Shown here: piece after piece, positions 8,988 through 19,681 of the stretch
Layout: each line of letters starts with the position of its first letter
Position numbering within the stretch: position 1 is the first letter of the stretch
Assembly: GCF_001673405.1 (NCBI RefSeq)
Contig: NZ_LZLV01000034.1
Span: 1 to 64,000 of the forward strand
Source: Mycobacterium sp. 1245111.1
Lineage (GTDB): Bacteria; Actinomycetota; Actinomycetes; Mycobacteriales; Mycobacteriaceae
Length of the DNA: 64,000 nt
Reading direction: 5' to 3'
The notes under the pieces: generated by a model
Database searches by the model: none
What the model was told of the DNA's origin: nothing
The model's input: only the letters and a program-made list of their open reading frames with translations
Made by a program: the position numbers and the translations under genes

Positions 8988-9845
8988 GTGCCCAGCAACG
9001 AACAACGACGCGCGTCAGCCAAGCGCAAATTGGAGCGGCAGCTCGAACGCCGTGCGCAGCAAGCCCGTCGTCGTCGAACCTTGGCCATCGTCGGAGGGTC
9101 GGTAGCCGCAGTGGTCGTGGTGGCGGCGATCGTGGCGACCGTGGTTTTGACCAATCACGACGACAAGAAGGCGTCGGCCAGTTCGGACACCTCGTCCAGC
9201 GCCGCTCCCAGCGCCACGGGTACGCCGCTGCCGGCCTTCAAGCCGAACGACAGCATCGGCGCCAACTGCCAGTATCCGCCGTCGTCGGAGCAGCCGGCCA
9301 AACAAGTGAAACCGCCCCGGAGCGGGAAGGTACCCACCGATCCGGCGCAGGTGAGCGTCAGCATGGTCACCAACCAGGGTCACATCGGTCTGCTGCTCGC
9401 AAATAACGAATCACCTTGCACCGTCAATAATTTCGCGAGTCTTGCGCAACAGAAGTTTTTCGACGACACCAAATGCCACCGCCTGACCCATTCAATTCTG
9501 CAATGCGGCGACCCGAGCGCCGACGGCACCGGCGGACCGGGCTACCAGTTCGCCGACGAATATCCGGTCGACCAATACAAGCCGGGCGACCCGGCGGCCC
9601 ACGAACCGGTGATCTACCCGCGGGGCACGCTGGCAATGGCCAACAGTGGGCCGAATACCAACGGCAGCCAGTTCTTCCTGGTGTACAAGGACACGCCATT
9701 GCCGCCCGCGTACACGGTTTTCGGCAAGATCCAGCAGGACGGGTTGGCCACCTTGGACAAGATCGCGAAGGACGGCATCGCCGGCGGCAGCGAGGACGGG
9801 CCACCGGCCAACGAGGTCACCGTCAAGTCGGTGCTACTGGACTGA
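8988..9845 (+). CDS. ppiB: Membrane-anchored cyclophilin-type peptidyl-prolyl isomerase, copy 1
   Basis: 285 residues from the GTG at 8988, with GGAGGG seven bases upstream. A short Lys/Arg-rich cytoplasmic head (to about 30) precedes one membrane segment (TLAIVGGSVAAVVVVAAIV), then a Ser/Pro-rich linker and the cyclophilin domain (about 110-285) outside the membrane. Cyclophilin signatures are CHRL (catalytic Arg), GPGYQF, RGTLAMANSGPNTNGSQFF and YTVFGKI. It catalyses cis-trans isomerisation of prolyl bonds, probably in folding of exported proteins. Compared with copy 2 next door, the loop after CHRLT is four residues shorter (CHRLTHSILQCGD). Transcribed divergently from the glyoxalase II/hisS pair. 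Confidence 0.9.
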   Translation: MPSNEQRRASAKRKLERQLERRAQQARRRRTLAIVGGSVAAVVVVAAIVATVVLTNHDDKKASASSDTSSSAAPSATGTPLPAFKPNDSIGANCQYPPSSEQPAKQVKPPRSGKVPTDPAQVSVSMVTNQGHIGLLLANNESPCTVNNFASLAQQKFFDDTKCHRLTHSILQCGDPSADGTGGPGYQFADEYPVDQYKPGDPAAHEPVIYPRGTLAMANSGPNTNGSQFFLVYKDTPLPPAYTVFGKIQQDGLATLDKIAKDGIAGGSEDGPPANEVTVKSVLLD

Positions 9846-10645
9846 TGACGATGAAGCTCAACCGGATTGCCGCGACGCTCGGGATCCTGGCCGTCGCCGT
9901 GACCGTGACGTCGTGCACCCGCCACGACTCTGGCAAGACGGCGCCCACCACGTCGGCCAGTACTGCGGCGCCGACATCGACCTTGCCGCCGGTCGCGCCG
10001 GTGACCGGGCCGAAATTGCCGCCGTTCTTCCCCGGACCGACAGTGGGCGCGAATTGTCAGTATCCGCGGACCACGGAACCACCCGGCAAGCAGGCGGCCC
10101 CGCCGCCCAACGGTAAGGCGCCGACCGACCCGGCGACGATCGGGCTGACCATCGTCACCGACCGCGGCCGGATCGGATTGCAGCTTGCCAACAACGAATC
10201 ACCCTGCACTGTAAGCAGTTTCGTGAGTCTTGCGCAGCAGGCTTACTTCGACAACACCGAATGCCACCGGCTGACCACGGCCCGCGCGTTGTCGGTGTTG
10301 CAGTGCGGAGATCCCAAGGGCGACGGCACCGGGGGCCCGGGCTATCAGTTCGCCAACGAGTTTCCGACCATCCAGTATCCGCCGGGCGAGCCGGCATTGA
10401 AGGTGCCTGTCGTCTACCCGCGCGGAACGCTGGCGATGGCCAACGCCGGGCCGGGCACCAACGGCAGCCAGTTCTTCATGGTCTACCGCGACTCGCTGTT
10501 GCCGCCAACCTACACGATTTTCGGCACGATCACCCCGGCCGGGCTGGCCGTGATCGACAAGATCGCCGCGGGCGGGGTGGTCGGTGGCGGCGACGACGGT
10601 AGGCCCAACAACGAGGTCGCCATCACCTCAGCGCGCCGGGATTGA
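9845..10645 (+). CDS. Lipoprotein cyclophilin-type peptidyl-prolyl isomerase, copy 2
   Basis: 266 residues. The start ATG at 9845 shares its A with the preceding stop (TGATG), so translation is coupled to copy 1. The N-terminus is a lipoprotein signal (LGILAVAVTVTSC, acylated Cys at about residue 22), then a Thr/Ala/Pro linker and a cyclophilin domain closely similar to copy 1: CHRLTTARALSVLQCGD, GPGYQF, RGTLAMANAGPGTNGSQFF, YTIFGTI. The pair is therefore a tandem duplication in which one copy is held by a transmembrane helix and the other by lipid. As I recall, M. tuberculosis has a single gene here. It overlaps the convergent epimerase gene by 18 bp. Confidence 0.88.
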   Translation: MTMKLNRIAATLGILAVAVTVTSCTRHDSGKTAPTTSASTAAPTSTLPPVAPVTGPKLPPFFPGPTVGANCQYPRTTEPPGKQAAPPPNGKAPTDPATIGLTIVTDRGRIGLQLANNESPCTVSSFVSLAQQAYFDNTECHRLTTARALSVLQCGDPKGDGTGGPGYQFANEFPTIQYPPGEPALKVPVVYPRGTLAMANAGPGTNGSQFFMVYRDSLLPPTYTIFGTITPAGLAVIDKIAAGGVVGGGDDGRPNNEVAITSARRD

Positions 10646-11635
10646 CCTCTCCACGTAGGCATGGGCCGCGCGCCGGATGAAGTCTTCGGTGGGCGCCGGA
10701 TGCCAGCCGAGTTCACGGGTCGCTTTGGCATGGCTGGCCGGCGAGGTCAACTCCACCAGCCGTGCGCTTTGTCTGCTCATCGGAAAGTCCTTGCGCAGCA
10801 ACGCACCCAGCGCGTCGTTGACCCACCCCAAGCCGTAGATCACTGCCATCGGAATGCCGAGTCGGGGCGGGCGGGCACCGACTGCCTGCGCGGCGATGGT
10901 CACCAGCTCACGCTGGCTCATGTAACGCTCGGAGATGATGTAACGCTCGCCGATCCGCCCTTTTTCCGCCGCCAGCAGCAGCGCCTCGGCCACGTCGTCG
11001 ATGCCGACCACTTCCGAGCCCACACCGCGGACGTAGAACGGCATCTTGCCCTGGGCGGCCATCTTGACGAACATCCCTTGGCGCGGTTGCCAATCGGGTG
11101 GTCCGTACGGGTTCGACACGTTGGTCACCACGGCGGGCAGCCCGTGGTCCGCGGCATAGGACAGCACCAGATCTTCGGCGGCTCGCCGTGATTCGATGTA
11201 GCCGCCGGCCTGATCGGCCCAGTTGAACGGGGTGTCCTCGTCGACGGTTTCACCGTCCCGTCCGACGGCGATGGTGCCGATGGTGCTCAAGAAGACGAAG
11301 CGCCGCAGGTCTGCGTGAATGGCCACGTCGAGCACGTGACGCAGCGCCTCGACGTTCGTCTTGAACAGCGGTGCGGGATCCCGTAACTCCGCGCGGGTGT
11401 CGACGACGCAGTAGTACACGACGTCGCGGTCAGCCATCGCGGCGGCCACGGCATCGGCGTCGAACAGATCGCCGTACCGGCGGTCGACCTCCAAGCCGTC
11501 GATTCCCTTGGTGGAGCTCGTCTTTCGTAGTAACACCCGCACGTCGGCGCCGCCGGCCACTAGGTGGCGGGTCACGCACGCTCCCACGTTGCCGCTGGCT
11601 CCCATGACCAGCGCCCGCTGTCGCTCTACCGTCAC
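10628..11635 (-). CDS. NAD(P)-dependent epimerase/dehydratase (extended SDR)
   Basis: 335 residues. The N-terminal cofactor loop VMGASGNVGACV (GxxGxxG) and GDLFDADAV, FLSTIGTIAVG and NPYGPPDW mark an extended short-chain dehydrogenase of the 3-beta-hydroxysteroid/epimerase type. The place of the catalytic YxxxK reads YIESR, so the usual lysine is an arginine, which may weaken or change activity. A hydrophobic stretch near IPMAVIYGLGWVNDALGALL (about 265-285) resembles the membrane-associated C-terminus of steroid dehydrogenase-like members. The substrate is unknown. It begins at a GTG three bases after the relA stop and is likely co-transcribed with relA. Confidence 0.8.
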   Translation of the reverse strand: MTVERQRALVMGASGNVGACVTRHLVAGGADVRVLLRKTSSTKGIDGLEVDRRYGDLFDADAVAAAMADRDVVYYCVVDTRAELRDPAPLFKTNVEALRHVLDVAIHADLRRFVFLSTIGTIAVGRDGETVDEDTPFNWADQAGGYIESRRAAEDLVLSYAADHGLPAVVTNVSNPYGPPDWQPRQGMFVKMAAQGKMPFYVRGVGSEVVGIDDVAEALLLAAEKGRIGERYIISERYMSQRELVTIAAQAVGARPPRLGIPMAVIYGLGWVNDALGALLRKDFPMSRQSARLVELTSPASHAKATRELGWHPAPTEDFIRRAAHAYVERSIPAR

Positions 11636-11638
11636 CCG

Positions 11639-14014
11639 TCAGGCCGCTGACGTCACCCGGTAGACGTCGTAGACGCCTTCCACATTGCGGACCACGTCGA
11701 GCAGGTGTCCCAAATGTTTGGGATCGCCCATCTCAAAAGTGAAGCGGCTGATCGCGACTCGGTCGCCGGCGGAGGTGGTGACCGAGGCCGACAGAATGTT
11801 CACCCGCTCGTCAGCGAGCACGCGGGTCACGTCCGAGAGCAGCCGATGCCGGTCCAGCGCCTCGACCTGAATTGCCACCAGGAACACCGACGACGGCGAC
11901 GGCGCCCAGTGCACTTCGATGATGCGCTCGGACTGCTGCTGCAACGACGTGGCATTGGTGCAGTCGGTACGGTGCACGCTCACTCCCCCACCGCGGGTGA
12001 CGAATCCGAGGATCTGATCGCCGGGCACCGGCGTGCAGCACTTGGCCAACTTGGTCAGCACACCCGGCGCGCCGGGCACCGACACCCCGACGTCGTCGCT
12101 GCGCGGGCGGCGCGGGATGGCCGTGAGCGTGGAGCGCTCGGCGAGATCGTCCTCGGCCTGGTCGATGCCGCCGAGTTCGACGAGCAACCGTTGCACCACG
12201 TGCTTGGCCGAGATGTGACCCTCGCCCACTGCGGTGTAGAGCGCCGAGACGTCGGCGTAGTGCAGTTCGTTGGCCACTGCCGCCATCGAGCCACCATTGA
12301 CCAAGCGCTGCAATGGAAGTCCGCCGCGGCGTACTTCGCGGGTGATCGCGTCTTTACCGGTTTCGAGCGCCTCCTCACGGCGCTCCTTGGCAAACCACTG
12401 CCGGATCTTGGTCTTGGCCCGCGGCGAGACGACGAACTGCTGCCAGTCGCGCGATGGACCGGCGTTGGCCGCTTTCGAAGTGAACACCTCCACCACTTCG
12501 CCGTTTTCGAGCTTGCGCTCCAGCGCCACCAGTCGGCCATTGACGCGGGCCCCGATACAGCGATGCCCCACTTCGGTGTGCACCGCGTAGGCGAAGTCGA
12601 CCGGGGTGGATCCCGTGGGCAGTGTGATCACGTCACCCTTGGGGGTGAAAACGAAGATCTCTTGCACCGCAAGGTCATAACGCAGCGATTCGAGGAACTC
12701 ACCGGGGTCGGCGGCCTCCCGCTGCCAGTCGAGCAGTTGACGCATCCAAGCCATGTCGTCAATCTCGGCGGCCGCTTGTACATGCGGCATGCCGTTGCGG
12801 CCCTTGGTTTCTTTGTAGCGCCAGTGCGCGGCGATGCCGTACTCCGCGGTGCGGTGCATGTCGCGGGTGCGGATCTGCACCTCGAGCGGTTTGCCCTCGG
12901 GTCCTACGACGGTGGTGTGCAGCGACTGGTACACCCCGTAGCGAGGCTGGGCGATGTAGTCCTTGAACCGGCCCGCCATCGGCTGCCACAGCGAATGCAC
13001 CACGCCCACAGCGGCATAGCAGTCCCGGACCTCGTCGCAGAGAATCCGGATGCCGACCAAGTCGTGAATGTCGTCGAAGTCGCGGCCCCTGACAATCATC
13101 TTCTGGTAGATCGACCAGTAATGCTTGGGGCGTCCCTCGACGACCGCGTTGATCTTGGACCCGTTGAGCGTCGCGATGATCTCGGCGCGGACCTTGGCGA
13201 GGTAGGTGTCGCGCGACGGCGCCCGGCCGGCGACCAGCCGCACGATCTCCTCGTACTTCTTGGGGTGCAGGATGGCGAAGGACAGGTCTTCGAGCTCCCA
13301 CTTGACGGTGGCCATACCCAGCCGATGCGCAAGCGGCGCAATGACTTCCAGCGTTTCGCGGGCCTTGCGAGCCTGCTTCTCCGGCGGCAGGAAACGCATC
13401 GTGCGCATGTTGTGCAGCCGGTCGGCCACCTTGATCACCAACACCCGCGGGTCACGCGCCATTGCGGTGATCATCTTGCGGATGGTCTCGCCCTCGGCGG
13501 CGCTGCCCAAAACAACCTTGTCCAGCTTGGTCACCCCGTCGACGAGATGACCGACCTCTTCGCCGAAGTCCGCGGACAGTTCCTCCAGGCTGTAGCCGGT
13601 GTCCTCGACGGTGTCGTGCAGCAGGGCCGCCACCAGCGTGGTGGTGTCCATGCCCAATTCGGCGAGAATGTTGGCCACCGCCAGCGGATGGGTGATGTAC
13701 GGGTCCCCCGAATGCCGCAGCTGGCTGGCGTGACGGCGCTCGGCCACCTCGTAGGCCCGTTGCAACAACGACAGGTCGGCCTTCGGATAGATCTCCCGGT
13801 GCACCGCGACCAGCGGCTCGAGCACGGGGCTGATCGTGCTGCGCTGCGCGGTCATTCGTCGCGCCAACCGGGCGCGGACCCGCCGCGACGCGCTGCTGGG
13901 CGCCTTGAGGCCGATCCCGGGCTCGTTCGTCGCCTGCGCGGCAGGCGACGGGAGGTCGGCGAGCTGCAGCGGCTCGGTGGGCGGCTGGATCGCCGTACCC
14001 TTTTCGTCCGCCAC
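11639..14014 (-). CDS. relA: Bifunctional (p)ppGpp synthetase/hydrolase
   Basis: 791 residues from the GTG at 14014, which has GGAGGT seven bases upstream; an in-frame TTG at 14029 is less likely. Domains in order: HD hydrolase ([41 protein letters not shown]), synthetase ([14 protein letters not shown] block, read here as [13 protein letters not shown], and [11 protein letters not shown]), TGS ([18 protein letters not shown]), a zinc-finger-like conserved-Cys region ([11 protein letters not shown]) and a C-terminal ACT domain. The enzyme makes and degrades (p)ppGpp, setting the stringent response, persistence and growth rate. Both catalytic halves look intact. The neighbours apt and secDF are the usual mycobacterial context. 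Confidence 0.97.
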   Translation of the reverse strand: MADEKGTAIQPPTEPLQLADLPSPAAQATNEPGIGLKAPSSASRRVRARLARRMTAQRSTISPVLEPLVAVHREIYPKADLSLLQRAYEVAERRHASQLRHSGDPYITHPLAVANILAELGMDTTTLVAALLHDTVEDTGYSLEELSADFGEEVGHLVDGVTKLDKVVLGSAAEGETIRKMITAMARDPRVLVIKVADRLHNMRTMRFLPPEKQARKARETLEVIAPLAHRLGMATVKWELEDLSFAILHPKKYEEIVRLVAGRAPSRDTYLAKVRAEIIATLNGSKINAVVEGRPKHYWSIYQKMIVRGRDFDDIHDLVGIRILCDEVRDCYAAVGVVHSLWQPMAGRFKDYIAQPRYGVYQSLHTTVVGPEGKPLEVQIRTRDMHRTAEYGIAAHWRYKETKGRNGMPHVQAAAEIDDMAWMRQLLDWQREAADPGEFLESLRYDLAVQEIFVFTPKGDVITLPTGSTPVDFAYAVHTEVGHRCIGARVNGRLVALERKLENGEVVEVFTSKAANAGPSRDWQQFVVSPRAKTKIRQWFAKERREEALETGKDAITREVRRGGLPLQRLVNGGSMAAVANELHYADVSALYTAVGEGHISAKHVVQRLLVELGGIDQAEDDLAERSTLTAIPRRPRSDDVGVSVPGAPGVLTKLAKCCTPVPGDQILGFVTRGGGVSVHRTDCTNATSLQQQSERIIEVHWAPSPSSVFLVAIQVEALDRHRLLSDVTRVLADERVNILSASVTTSAGDRVAISRFTFEMGDPKHLGHLLDVVRNVEGVYDVYRVTSAA

Positions 14015-14079
14015 GCCTCTCACCTCCAAAGCTCCAGGATAACGTTCTACGCCGGATGCCCGGCAGCATTACCGACCCG

Positions 14080-14601
14080 CTAGAAGACCTTGACGCTGTG
14101 TACCGGCAGCGGCGCGATCCGGTCGCGTCCGCCGAGCGCGGCGAGTTCGATGACCACCGCGGCTGTCGTCACCCGCGCGCCGGCGTGCTCGAGCAGCCGG
14201 TGGGCGGCCGCCAGCGTGCCGCCGGTGGCCAGCACGTCGTCCACGATCACAACGCTGCGGCCGGCCAATTCGATCCCGTCGCCGGGCAGTTCCAGGCTCG
14301 CGGTGCCGTATTCGAGTTGGTAATGCTCGGTGCGCACCGGCGGCGGCAGCTTGCCGCCCTTGCGGATGGCCAGGACCCCTTTTCCGAGCCGCGCGGCGAC
14401 GGCACCGCCGAGCAGGAACCCACGCGCGTCGAGGCCGGCGATCAGGTCGGCGCCGGACGCGGTTGCGGCGATCTCATCGGTCACCGCGGCCAGCCCGCGC
14501 GGGTCGGCGAACACCGGGGTCAGGTCCTTGAACTGGATTCCGGGCGACGGGAAATCGGCGACCTGCCGGGTCAGCGCGGCGACCAGATCGGCTGCCGTCA
14601 C
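14080..14601 (-). CDS. apt: Adenine phosphoribosyltransferase
   Basis: 173 residues from the GTG at 14601, which overlaps the upstream lipoprotein stop by four bases (GTGA). The PRPP-binding motif [13 protein letters not shown] is at about residues 115-127. The substrate-side blocks [26 protein letters not shown] and KLPPP are typical of APRT. It converts adenine plus PRPP to AMP in purine salvage. Overlap with the solute-binding gene and proximity to relA suggest one long transcript from secD to the epimerase. Confidence 0.95.
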   Translation of the reverse strand: MTAADLVAALTRQVADFPSPGIQFKDLTPVFADPRGLAAVTDEIAATASGADLIAGLDARGFLLGGAVAARLGKGVLAIRKGGKLPPPVRTEHYQLEYGTASLELPGDGIELAGRSVVIVDDVLATGGTLAAAHRLLEHAGARVTTAAVVIELAALGGRDRIAPLPVHSVKVF

Positions 14602-16265
14602 CTCACCAGCACCCAACGATCCATGTTCCAGCCGGCGCCCCACCGGCTGGGATTGGTCCCGACGGCATACATCTTTTTGGAGGCCAACAAGGTCCGCTGC
14701 TGGCGATAGAGCGGCAACGTCGGCATCCCCGCCCACAGCACCGGTGCACTCTCGGCCAGCAGCCGGACCAGGTCGGCCGGGTCGGCCGACACCGCGAGCG
14801 AGCCGATGATCCCATCGATTTGACCGTTGGTGTAACCGGAGACGTTGTTCCCGTTTCCGGTGTGCAGGGCGTAGGCGTCCATCGCCGACGCGCCGGTCGA
14901 ACCACTGCCGGTGGCGCCGCCGGTGCTGGCCAGCAACACGTCGATTTTGCCCTCCTTGAGCGCCTGCGGGCCGACCGAGTCGGACGTTACGTCGGAGACC
15001 GTGATGCCGGCGGGGCCACAGGATTTGGCGATCGCACCGACGATGGCGGCCAATCGCGCGTTGGGTCCCCGGTATCCGATCCGCACCGCCAGCGGTTTGT
15101 TCTTCAGCTCGGCGCGGGCCGCAACCGGGTCAGCTTTGACGAATCGTCCTACCTCGGGGATGTTTTCGGCCTGCCCGATGGCATCGTCAACGCTGGGGTG
15201 CAGCCGCGCGTTGGAGATGGGCGTCTGCGCATCCCGCGCGATCACGTCCCGCGGCGTACACAACGCGACGGCGCGGCGGGCCGCGATGTCGGCGAGCGGC
15301 CCACCCGGCGCGAAGATCAACTGCTCGATGCCGTCCGACGCCGCGTCGGTGCGACGGTAGGTGTCTGGTGTGGCCAGGGCGCCCGAGGAACCGGCGGCCA
15401 CGTCGACGACGTCGGCGCTCTTGGCGTTGACCCGGTCCTGGATGTCAGCTTTCTGCGGCCACACCGTGACCCGTTTGGTCATCGGCTTGGCGCCCCACCA
15501 CTTGTCGTTGGCGACCAAAACCACTGCGCCGCCGTCCAATACCGATTCGATCTTGTACGGCCCCGACGACGGGAAATGCTTGGCGACCACGCCGGACTCC
15601 GTGCCCGGCTTGAGGTTCCAGGTGGTATTCCAGGTCTGCGCGATGCGGGCGACGACGGGTTGGTTGTTGCCCAGCAGTGACGCGGTGACCGTGGCTTCGG
15701 GGATGCCGAGTTCGTCGGCGATCACATGCGACGGCAGGATCGCGGTCGCCGCGAACAGCTGGTTGTAGTCGACGATATTGCGGTCAGGGGCAAACGACAC
15801 CCGGGCTTTCTTCTGCCCGGGTTGGCAGTCGACCGAGGTGACGTCCACGTAGCCCGCCTGGCTCGCGGCGTCGAAGCCGGGAAACCGGCCGGACTGGGCG
15901 GCCCACGTCAACACCAGGTCGTCACAAGTGATCGGCTTGCCGTCGGAGTACACCGCGTTGTCGGCGATTTGGTAGTCGAGGACCAGCGGCGATCCGCCGA
16001 CCATCGAGACCGAACCGAAGTCGTGATCGGCGACGACCTGACCGTCGGGACCGTGGTAGCCGAAGCCGGTGAGCGTGCGCGCGAAGGCCTGCGCCCCAGC
16101 CGAGGCCGCGCCGCTGACCGTGTTGGTGTTGTAGGAGTCCAGGGCGCCGTCGACGATGTAGTCGACCTGCCCCGCTGCGCTCCCCGAACACCCCGTCAGC
16201 GCACCCGTCGCCGCCAGCGCGGCCATCAGACAACAGGCGGCCACACGCCGACGCCAGGCCATCAT
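14598..16265 (-). CDS. Extracellular solute-binding lipoprotein, family 5 (oligopeptide-binding type)
   Basis: 555 residues. An Arg-rich start ([10 protein letters not shown]), a hydrophobic core and the lipobox LTGC at about residues 23-26 show a lipoprotein. The mature part has the family 5 (DppA/OppA-like) layout, with [26 protein letters not shown] and a C-terminal [11 protein letters not shown]. Such proteins bind peptides or other solutes for ABC importers, but no permease or ATPase genes are nearby, so it may act alone or with a remote system. It corresponds in position to Rv2585c. It starts five bases after the secF stop and overlaps apt, so it sits inside the secDF transcript. Confidence 0.88.
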   Translation of the reverse strand: MMAWRRRVAACCLMAALAATGALTGCSGSAAGQVDYIVDGALDSYNTNTVSGAASAGAQAFARTLTGFGYHGPDGQVVADHDFGSVSMVGGSPLVLDYQIADNAVYSDGKPITCDDLVLTWAAQSGRFPGFDAASQAGYVDVTSVDCQPGQKKARVSFAPDRNIVDYNQLFAATAILPSHVIADELGIPEATVTASLLGNNQPVVARIAQTWNTTWNLKPGTESGVVAKHFPSSGPYKIESVLDGGAVVLVANDKWWGAKPMTKRVTVWPQKADIQDRVNAKSADVVDVAAGSSGALATPDTYRRTDAASDGIEQLIFAPGGPLADIAARRAVALCTPRDVIARDAQTPISNARLHPSVDDAIGQAENIPEVGRFVKADPVAARAELKNKPLAVRIGYRGPNARLAAIVGAIAKSCGPAGITVSDVTSDSVGPQALKEGKIDVLLASTGGATGSGSTGASAMDAYALHTGNGNNVSGYTNGQIDGIIGSLAVSADPADLVRLLAESAPVLWAGMPTLPLYRQQRTLLASKKMYAVGTNPSRWGAGWNMDRWVLVR

Positions 16266-16270
16266 CGGCG

Positions 16271-17551
16271 TTAGCGCTTGTTCTGCTTGCCGGTCGGCCG
16301 CGAATGCCGGCCCGCGGCGTGCCTTGCCGGCCGCGCGCCGGGAGCCGGCTTGCTGGGCGCCGGGGTGGCGAAGGACGCGCGGGTCGATTCGGTGTCGTCC
16401 GCCTCGCCGCCCGCCGGCCTCTTGGGCGCCCTATCTGAGGCCTTGGAGCCATCCGGCCCCCGACGGCGGAGGACCCGACGCGTGTGGGTCCGCACCAAAT
16501 CGGTGCGCTCGCGCAGGGACACCAGCAACGGCGTGGCGAAGAAGATCGACGAGTAGGTGCCCACGATGATGCCGACCAACTGAACCAGGGCCAGGTCCTT
16601 CAGCGTGCCGACACCCAGCAGCCACACCGCGACCACCATGAGCGCCAGCACCGGCAGCGTCGACATCAGGCTGGTGTTGATGGACCGCATGAAGGTTTGG
16701 TTGACCGCGAGATTGGCTTCCTCGGCGAACGTGCGCCGGGTCGTGTGTTGGAAGGCGTGGGTGTTTTCCTCGACCTTGTCGAACACGATCACCGTGTCGT
16801 ACAGCGAGAAACCCAGGATGGTCAGCAGGCCGATGACCGTGGCCGGGGTGACTTCGAAGCCGACCAGCGAGTAGATCCCGGCGGTGACGGTCAAGTCGAA
16901 GACCATTGTGGTCAGCGCCGAAATCGCCATGTATCGCTCGTAGCGGACGGTGATGTAGAGGCTGACCAGTACCAGGAACACCACCAAGGCGATGACGGCT
17001 TTTTTGGTGATCTGCCCGCCCCACGTCGAGGACACCGCCGAATCGGAGATGGCCTTCTTGCTGGGCCGCCCGTCAGAGCCCTTGGGCTTGTACTTGTCGA
17101 ACAGCGCGTCGCGCAGCTTCTCGGTCTTCTCGTTGGACAACGTCTCGGAGCGAATCTGCACGGTCGCCGACGAACCATTGCCGACGATCACCACGGTTTC
17201 GGGGTCGCTGCCCAGCGTCTGCCGGAAGACCTGCTCGACCTGGCTGACGGTAGCGGTGCCACGCGGGAACGACATCGTCGTGCCGCCCTTGAAGTCGATG
17301 CCGAAGGTGAACCCGCGCAGCAGGATGCTGACGACCGCGATCGCGACGATCACCCCGCTGATCGTGTACCACAACCGTCGTCGCCCGATGACCTCGAACG
17401 CGCCGGTACCGCTGTAGAGGCGGGCCAGGAAGTTGTGCTGCGGCAGCGTGGCCGTGTCGTCGCCGCTCGGGCGGACCGCTCGTGCGGTCTCCTTGTCGAT
17501 CTCGACGGCAGTCGTGTCGTCGGTGCCTGTCGTGTCCGCGTTTGGCGCCAT
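16271..17551 (-). CDS. secF: Sec translocon accessory protein SecF
   Basis: 426 residues from the ATG at 17551, four bases after the secD stop; a longer start at 17575 would overlap secD. One N-terminal membrane segment (LWYTISGVIVAIAVVSILL) is followed by the SecF periplasmic motif FGIDFKGGTTMSF, then five further segments including the proton-path block YDTVIVFDKVEEN. The C-terminus is a long Lys/Arg/Pro/Ala-rich cytoplasmic tail (about 370-426). With SecD and YajC it uses proton motive force to help pull proteins through SecYEG. Confidence 0.96.
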   Translation of the reverse strand: MAPNADTTGTDDTTAVEIDKETARAVRPSGDDTATLPQHNFLARLYSGTGAFEVIGRRRLWYTISGVIVAIAVVSILLRGFTFGIDFKGGTTMSFPRGTATVSQVEQVFRQTLGSDPETVVIVGNGSSATVQIRSETLSNEKTEKLRDALFDKYKPKGSDGRPSKKAISDSAVSSTWGGQITKKAVIALVVFLVLVSLYITVRYERYMAISALTTMVFDLTVTAGIYSLVGFEVTPATVIGLLTILGFSLYDTVIVFDKVEENTHAFQHTTRRTFAEEANLAVNQTFMRSINTSLMSTLPVLALMVVAVWLLGVGTLKDLALVQLVGIIVGTYSSIFFATPLLVSLRERTDLVRTHTRRVLRRRGPDGSKASDRAPKRPAGGEADDTESTRASFATPAPSKPAPGARPARHAAGRHSRPTGKQNKR

Positions 17552-17555
17552 CTCG

Positions 17556-19559
17556 CTACCCCCGTCCCCCGGCATAGGCCCCGGTCTTCGCAGCGCGACG
17601 TTCGCGCGCGATCTGCTGGACTGTCCCGAGGCCGTTGTAGGCCGGCTTCGCCAGCAGCTTCGAGTTGCCCGCCAGGTACACCAGCGGCCACGTCACCAGG
17701 AACACGACGACGGTATCGAGGGCGGTGGTGAGCCCCAGCGTGAAGGCAAACCCCTTGACCTGGCCGATCGCCAGGACGTACAGCACGGCGGCGGCAAGGA
17801 AGGTGACCGCGTTACCCGACAGGATCGTCCGGCGGGCCCGATGCCAGCCCCGCGGAATCGCGGACCGGAACGATTTGCCTTCGCGGATCTCGTCTTTGAT
17901 GCGTTCGAAGAAGACCACGAACGAGTCGGCAGTGGTACCGATACCGATGATCAGACCGGCAATACCCGCCAGGTCCAGCGTGTAGTTGATGTATCGGCCG
18001 AGCAGCACCAGGATCGCGAAAACCATTGCGCCCGAAGCCACCAACGACAAAGCCGTTAGCAGGCCCAACACCCGGTAGTACAGCAACGAGTACAGCAGGA
18101 CCAGGATCAGTCCGATTCCGCCGGCGATCAGGCCGGCCCGCAGCGATGTCAATCCCAGTGTCGCGGAGACGGTTTGGGCCTCCGACGACTCGAATGACAG
18201 CGGCAGCGAGCCGTACTTGAGGACGTTGGCGAGCTCCTTCGCGGTGCTCGCGGTGAAGGGCGGGTCGCCGCCGGTGATCTGGGTGCGGCCACCGGGGATC
18301 GCTTCCCGGATCTGCGGTGCGCTGACCACCTGCGAGTCCAGCGTGAACGCCGTCTGGGTGCCGATGTGAGCGGCGGTGAAGTCTGCCCACGTGTTGGCCG
18401 CACCGCTCCTGAACTGGACATCGACGACGTAGCCGCCGCTGCGCTGATCCAGGCCGGAGCTGGCGTTCTCGATCTGGTCACCGCTGATGATCGACGGCGC
18501 CAGCAGATAGGCCTGCTTGTGGTCTTTGTCGCAGGTCACCAGCGGAAGATCGGGATCGTCGTTGCCGGCCAGGATGTCTTCCTGAAAACACCGGGTGGCC
18601 TCATATTGCAACGCGAGGAACTGCACACCCTTGTTGGTGCTCTGCCGCCACTCGCGCTCCTTGGCGATGCGCTCGGCGAGGTCTTTGCGCGGATCCGGCG
18701 GCCCCGGCTGGATCGGGGGCAACTGCGGGGCTGCGGGCTGCTCCGCCGTCGGCGACACCGGTCCGGGAGACGGCGGGGCCGGAGCGGGCGACGATGGCGC
18801 AGGGGAGGCCGGAGCGGGCGCCGTCGGGGAGGGCGTGCTCGGCGCGTCCTGCGGATAGGGCCGCGGCTGCGCCGGAACCGCGGGGCCGCCAGGCAACAAC
18901 GGCTCATCACCGGGCAGACCCGGTTGTTCGGCGGGGCCGCCGCCGGGTGCCGGTGCGCCACCCGGGACCACCCCGGCCGCTCCCGGGGCCGGCCCGCCAG
19001 GCTGGACGCCAGGGGCGGGCGCTCCGGGGGCCAAGCCGGGCGCGGGTGCACCGGGCACCACGCCAGGAGCGGGGGCGCCCGGTTGTCCACCGGGCGCTGG
19101 GGCGCCGGGTCCACCCCGTTGGCCACGAGGGCCGCGCGGCGCAGGTAGCCGCGGACCGCCTTGCATGCCGCCACTGTCGACCGGTAAGGCGTTGATCACC
19201 GGGCGGATGTAGAGCCGCGCGGTCTGGCCGAGGTTGCGGGCCTCGCTGCCGTCGGTTCCCGGGACGGTGATGACCAGGTTGTCGCCGTCGACGATGACTT
19301 CGGACCCAGACACGCCCAGCCCGTTGACCCGCGCGCTGATGATCGACTGCGCCTGCGACAGCGCCTCTCTGGTTGGCCGCGACCCGTCAGGTGTCCGTGC
19401 GGTCAACGTGACGCGCGTGCCGCCTTGCAGGTCGATGCCGAGTTTCGGGTCGGCGCGCTTGTCGCCCGTCAAGAACACCAATAGGTAGACACCGACCAGC
19501 AGGACCAGGAATACCGCCAGGTAGCGGCGAGGATGCACCGGCGCCGATGGCGATGCCAC
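17556..19559 (-). CDS. secD: Sec translocon accessory protein SecD with a large Pro/Gly/Ala-rich insert
   Basis: 667 residues. The first membrane segment ([17 protein letters not shown]) is followed by [13 protein letters not shown], the first periplasmic part, then by a low-complexity insert (about residues 127-290), the rest of the periplasmic domain ([10 protein letters not shown] to GSLPLSF) and five C-terminal membrane segments with [23 protein letters not shown]. The insert holds a nine-residue unit PGAPAPGxx repeated about five times and then Ser/Pro/Ala-rich sequence. M. tuberculosis SecD is, as I recall, 573 residues with a shorter insert, so the protein here is roughly 95 residues longer. 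Function: proton-driven late stage of Sec export. First gene of the secD-secF pair. Confidence 0.95.
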   Translation of the reverse strand: MASPSAPVHPRRYLAVFLVLLVGVYLLVFLTGDKRADPKLGIDLQGGTRVTLTARTPDGSRPTREALSQAQSIISARVNGLGVSGSEVIVDGDNLVITVPGTDGSEARNLGQTARLYIRPVINALPVDSGGMQGGPRLPAPRGPRGQRGGPGAPAPGGQPGAPAPGVVPGAPAPGLAPGAPAPGVQPGGPAPGAAGVVPGGAPAPGGGPAEQPGLPGDEPLLPGGPAVPAQPRPYPQDAPSTPSPTAPAPASPAPSSPAPAPPSPGPVSPTAEQPAAPQLPPIQPGPPDPRKDLAERIAKEREWRQSTNKGVQFLALQYEATRCFQEDILAGNDDPDLPLVTCDKDHKQAYLLAPSIISGDQIENASSGLDQRSGGYVVDVQFRSGAANTWADFTAAHIGTQTAFTLDSQVVSAPQIREAIPGGRTQITGGDPPFTASTAKELANVLKYGSLPLSFESSEAQTVSATLGLTSLRAGLIAGGIGLILVLLYSLLYYRVLGLLTALSLVASGAMVFAILVLLGRYINYTLDLAGIAGLIIGIGTTADSFVVFFERIKDEIREGKSFRSAIPRGWHRARRTILSGNAVTFLAAAVLYVLAIGQVKGFAFTLGLTTALDTVVVFLVTWPLVYLAGNSKLLAKPAYNGLGTVQQIARERRAAKTGAYAGGRG

Positions 19560-19681
19560 GTGTTGAGTCTCCTCCGCTCATGCGCGATGCGCTTTTATGC
19601 AGGTCGGTCACCCCGCCGTTCGCCTCTCGGGCCCCGCTCGGTTGGACTGCACCGAAAAGAGTACGTGGCGGACCCTCGACC

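Noticed and set aside
8879..9154. Upstream extension of the glyoxalase II frame
   Set aside because: It would overlap the divergent ppiB start; the GTG at 8878 begins at the conserved N-terminus.
11705..14083. 792-codon open frame on the plus strand opposite relA
   Set aside because: Antisense shadow of relA; His/Arg/Gly-rich, no ribosome site and no motif.
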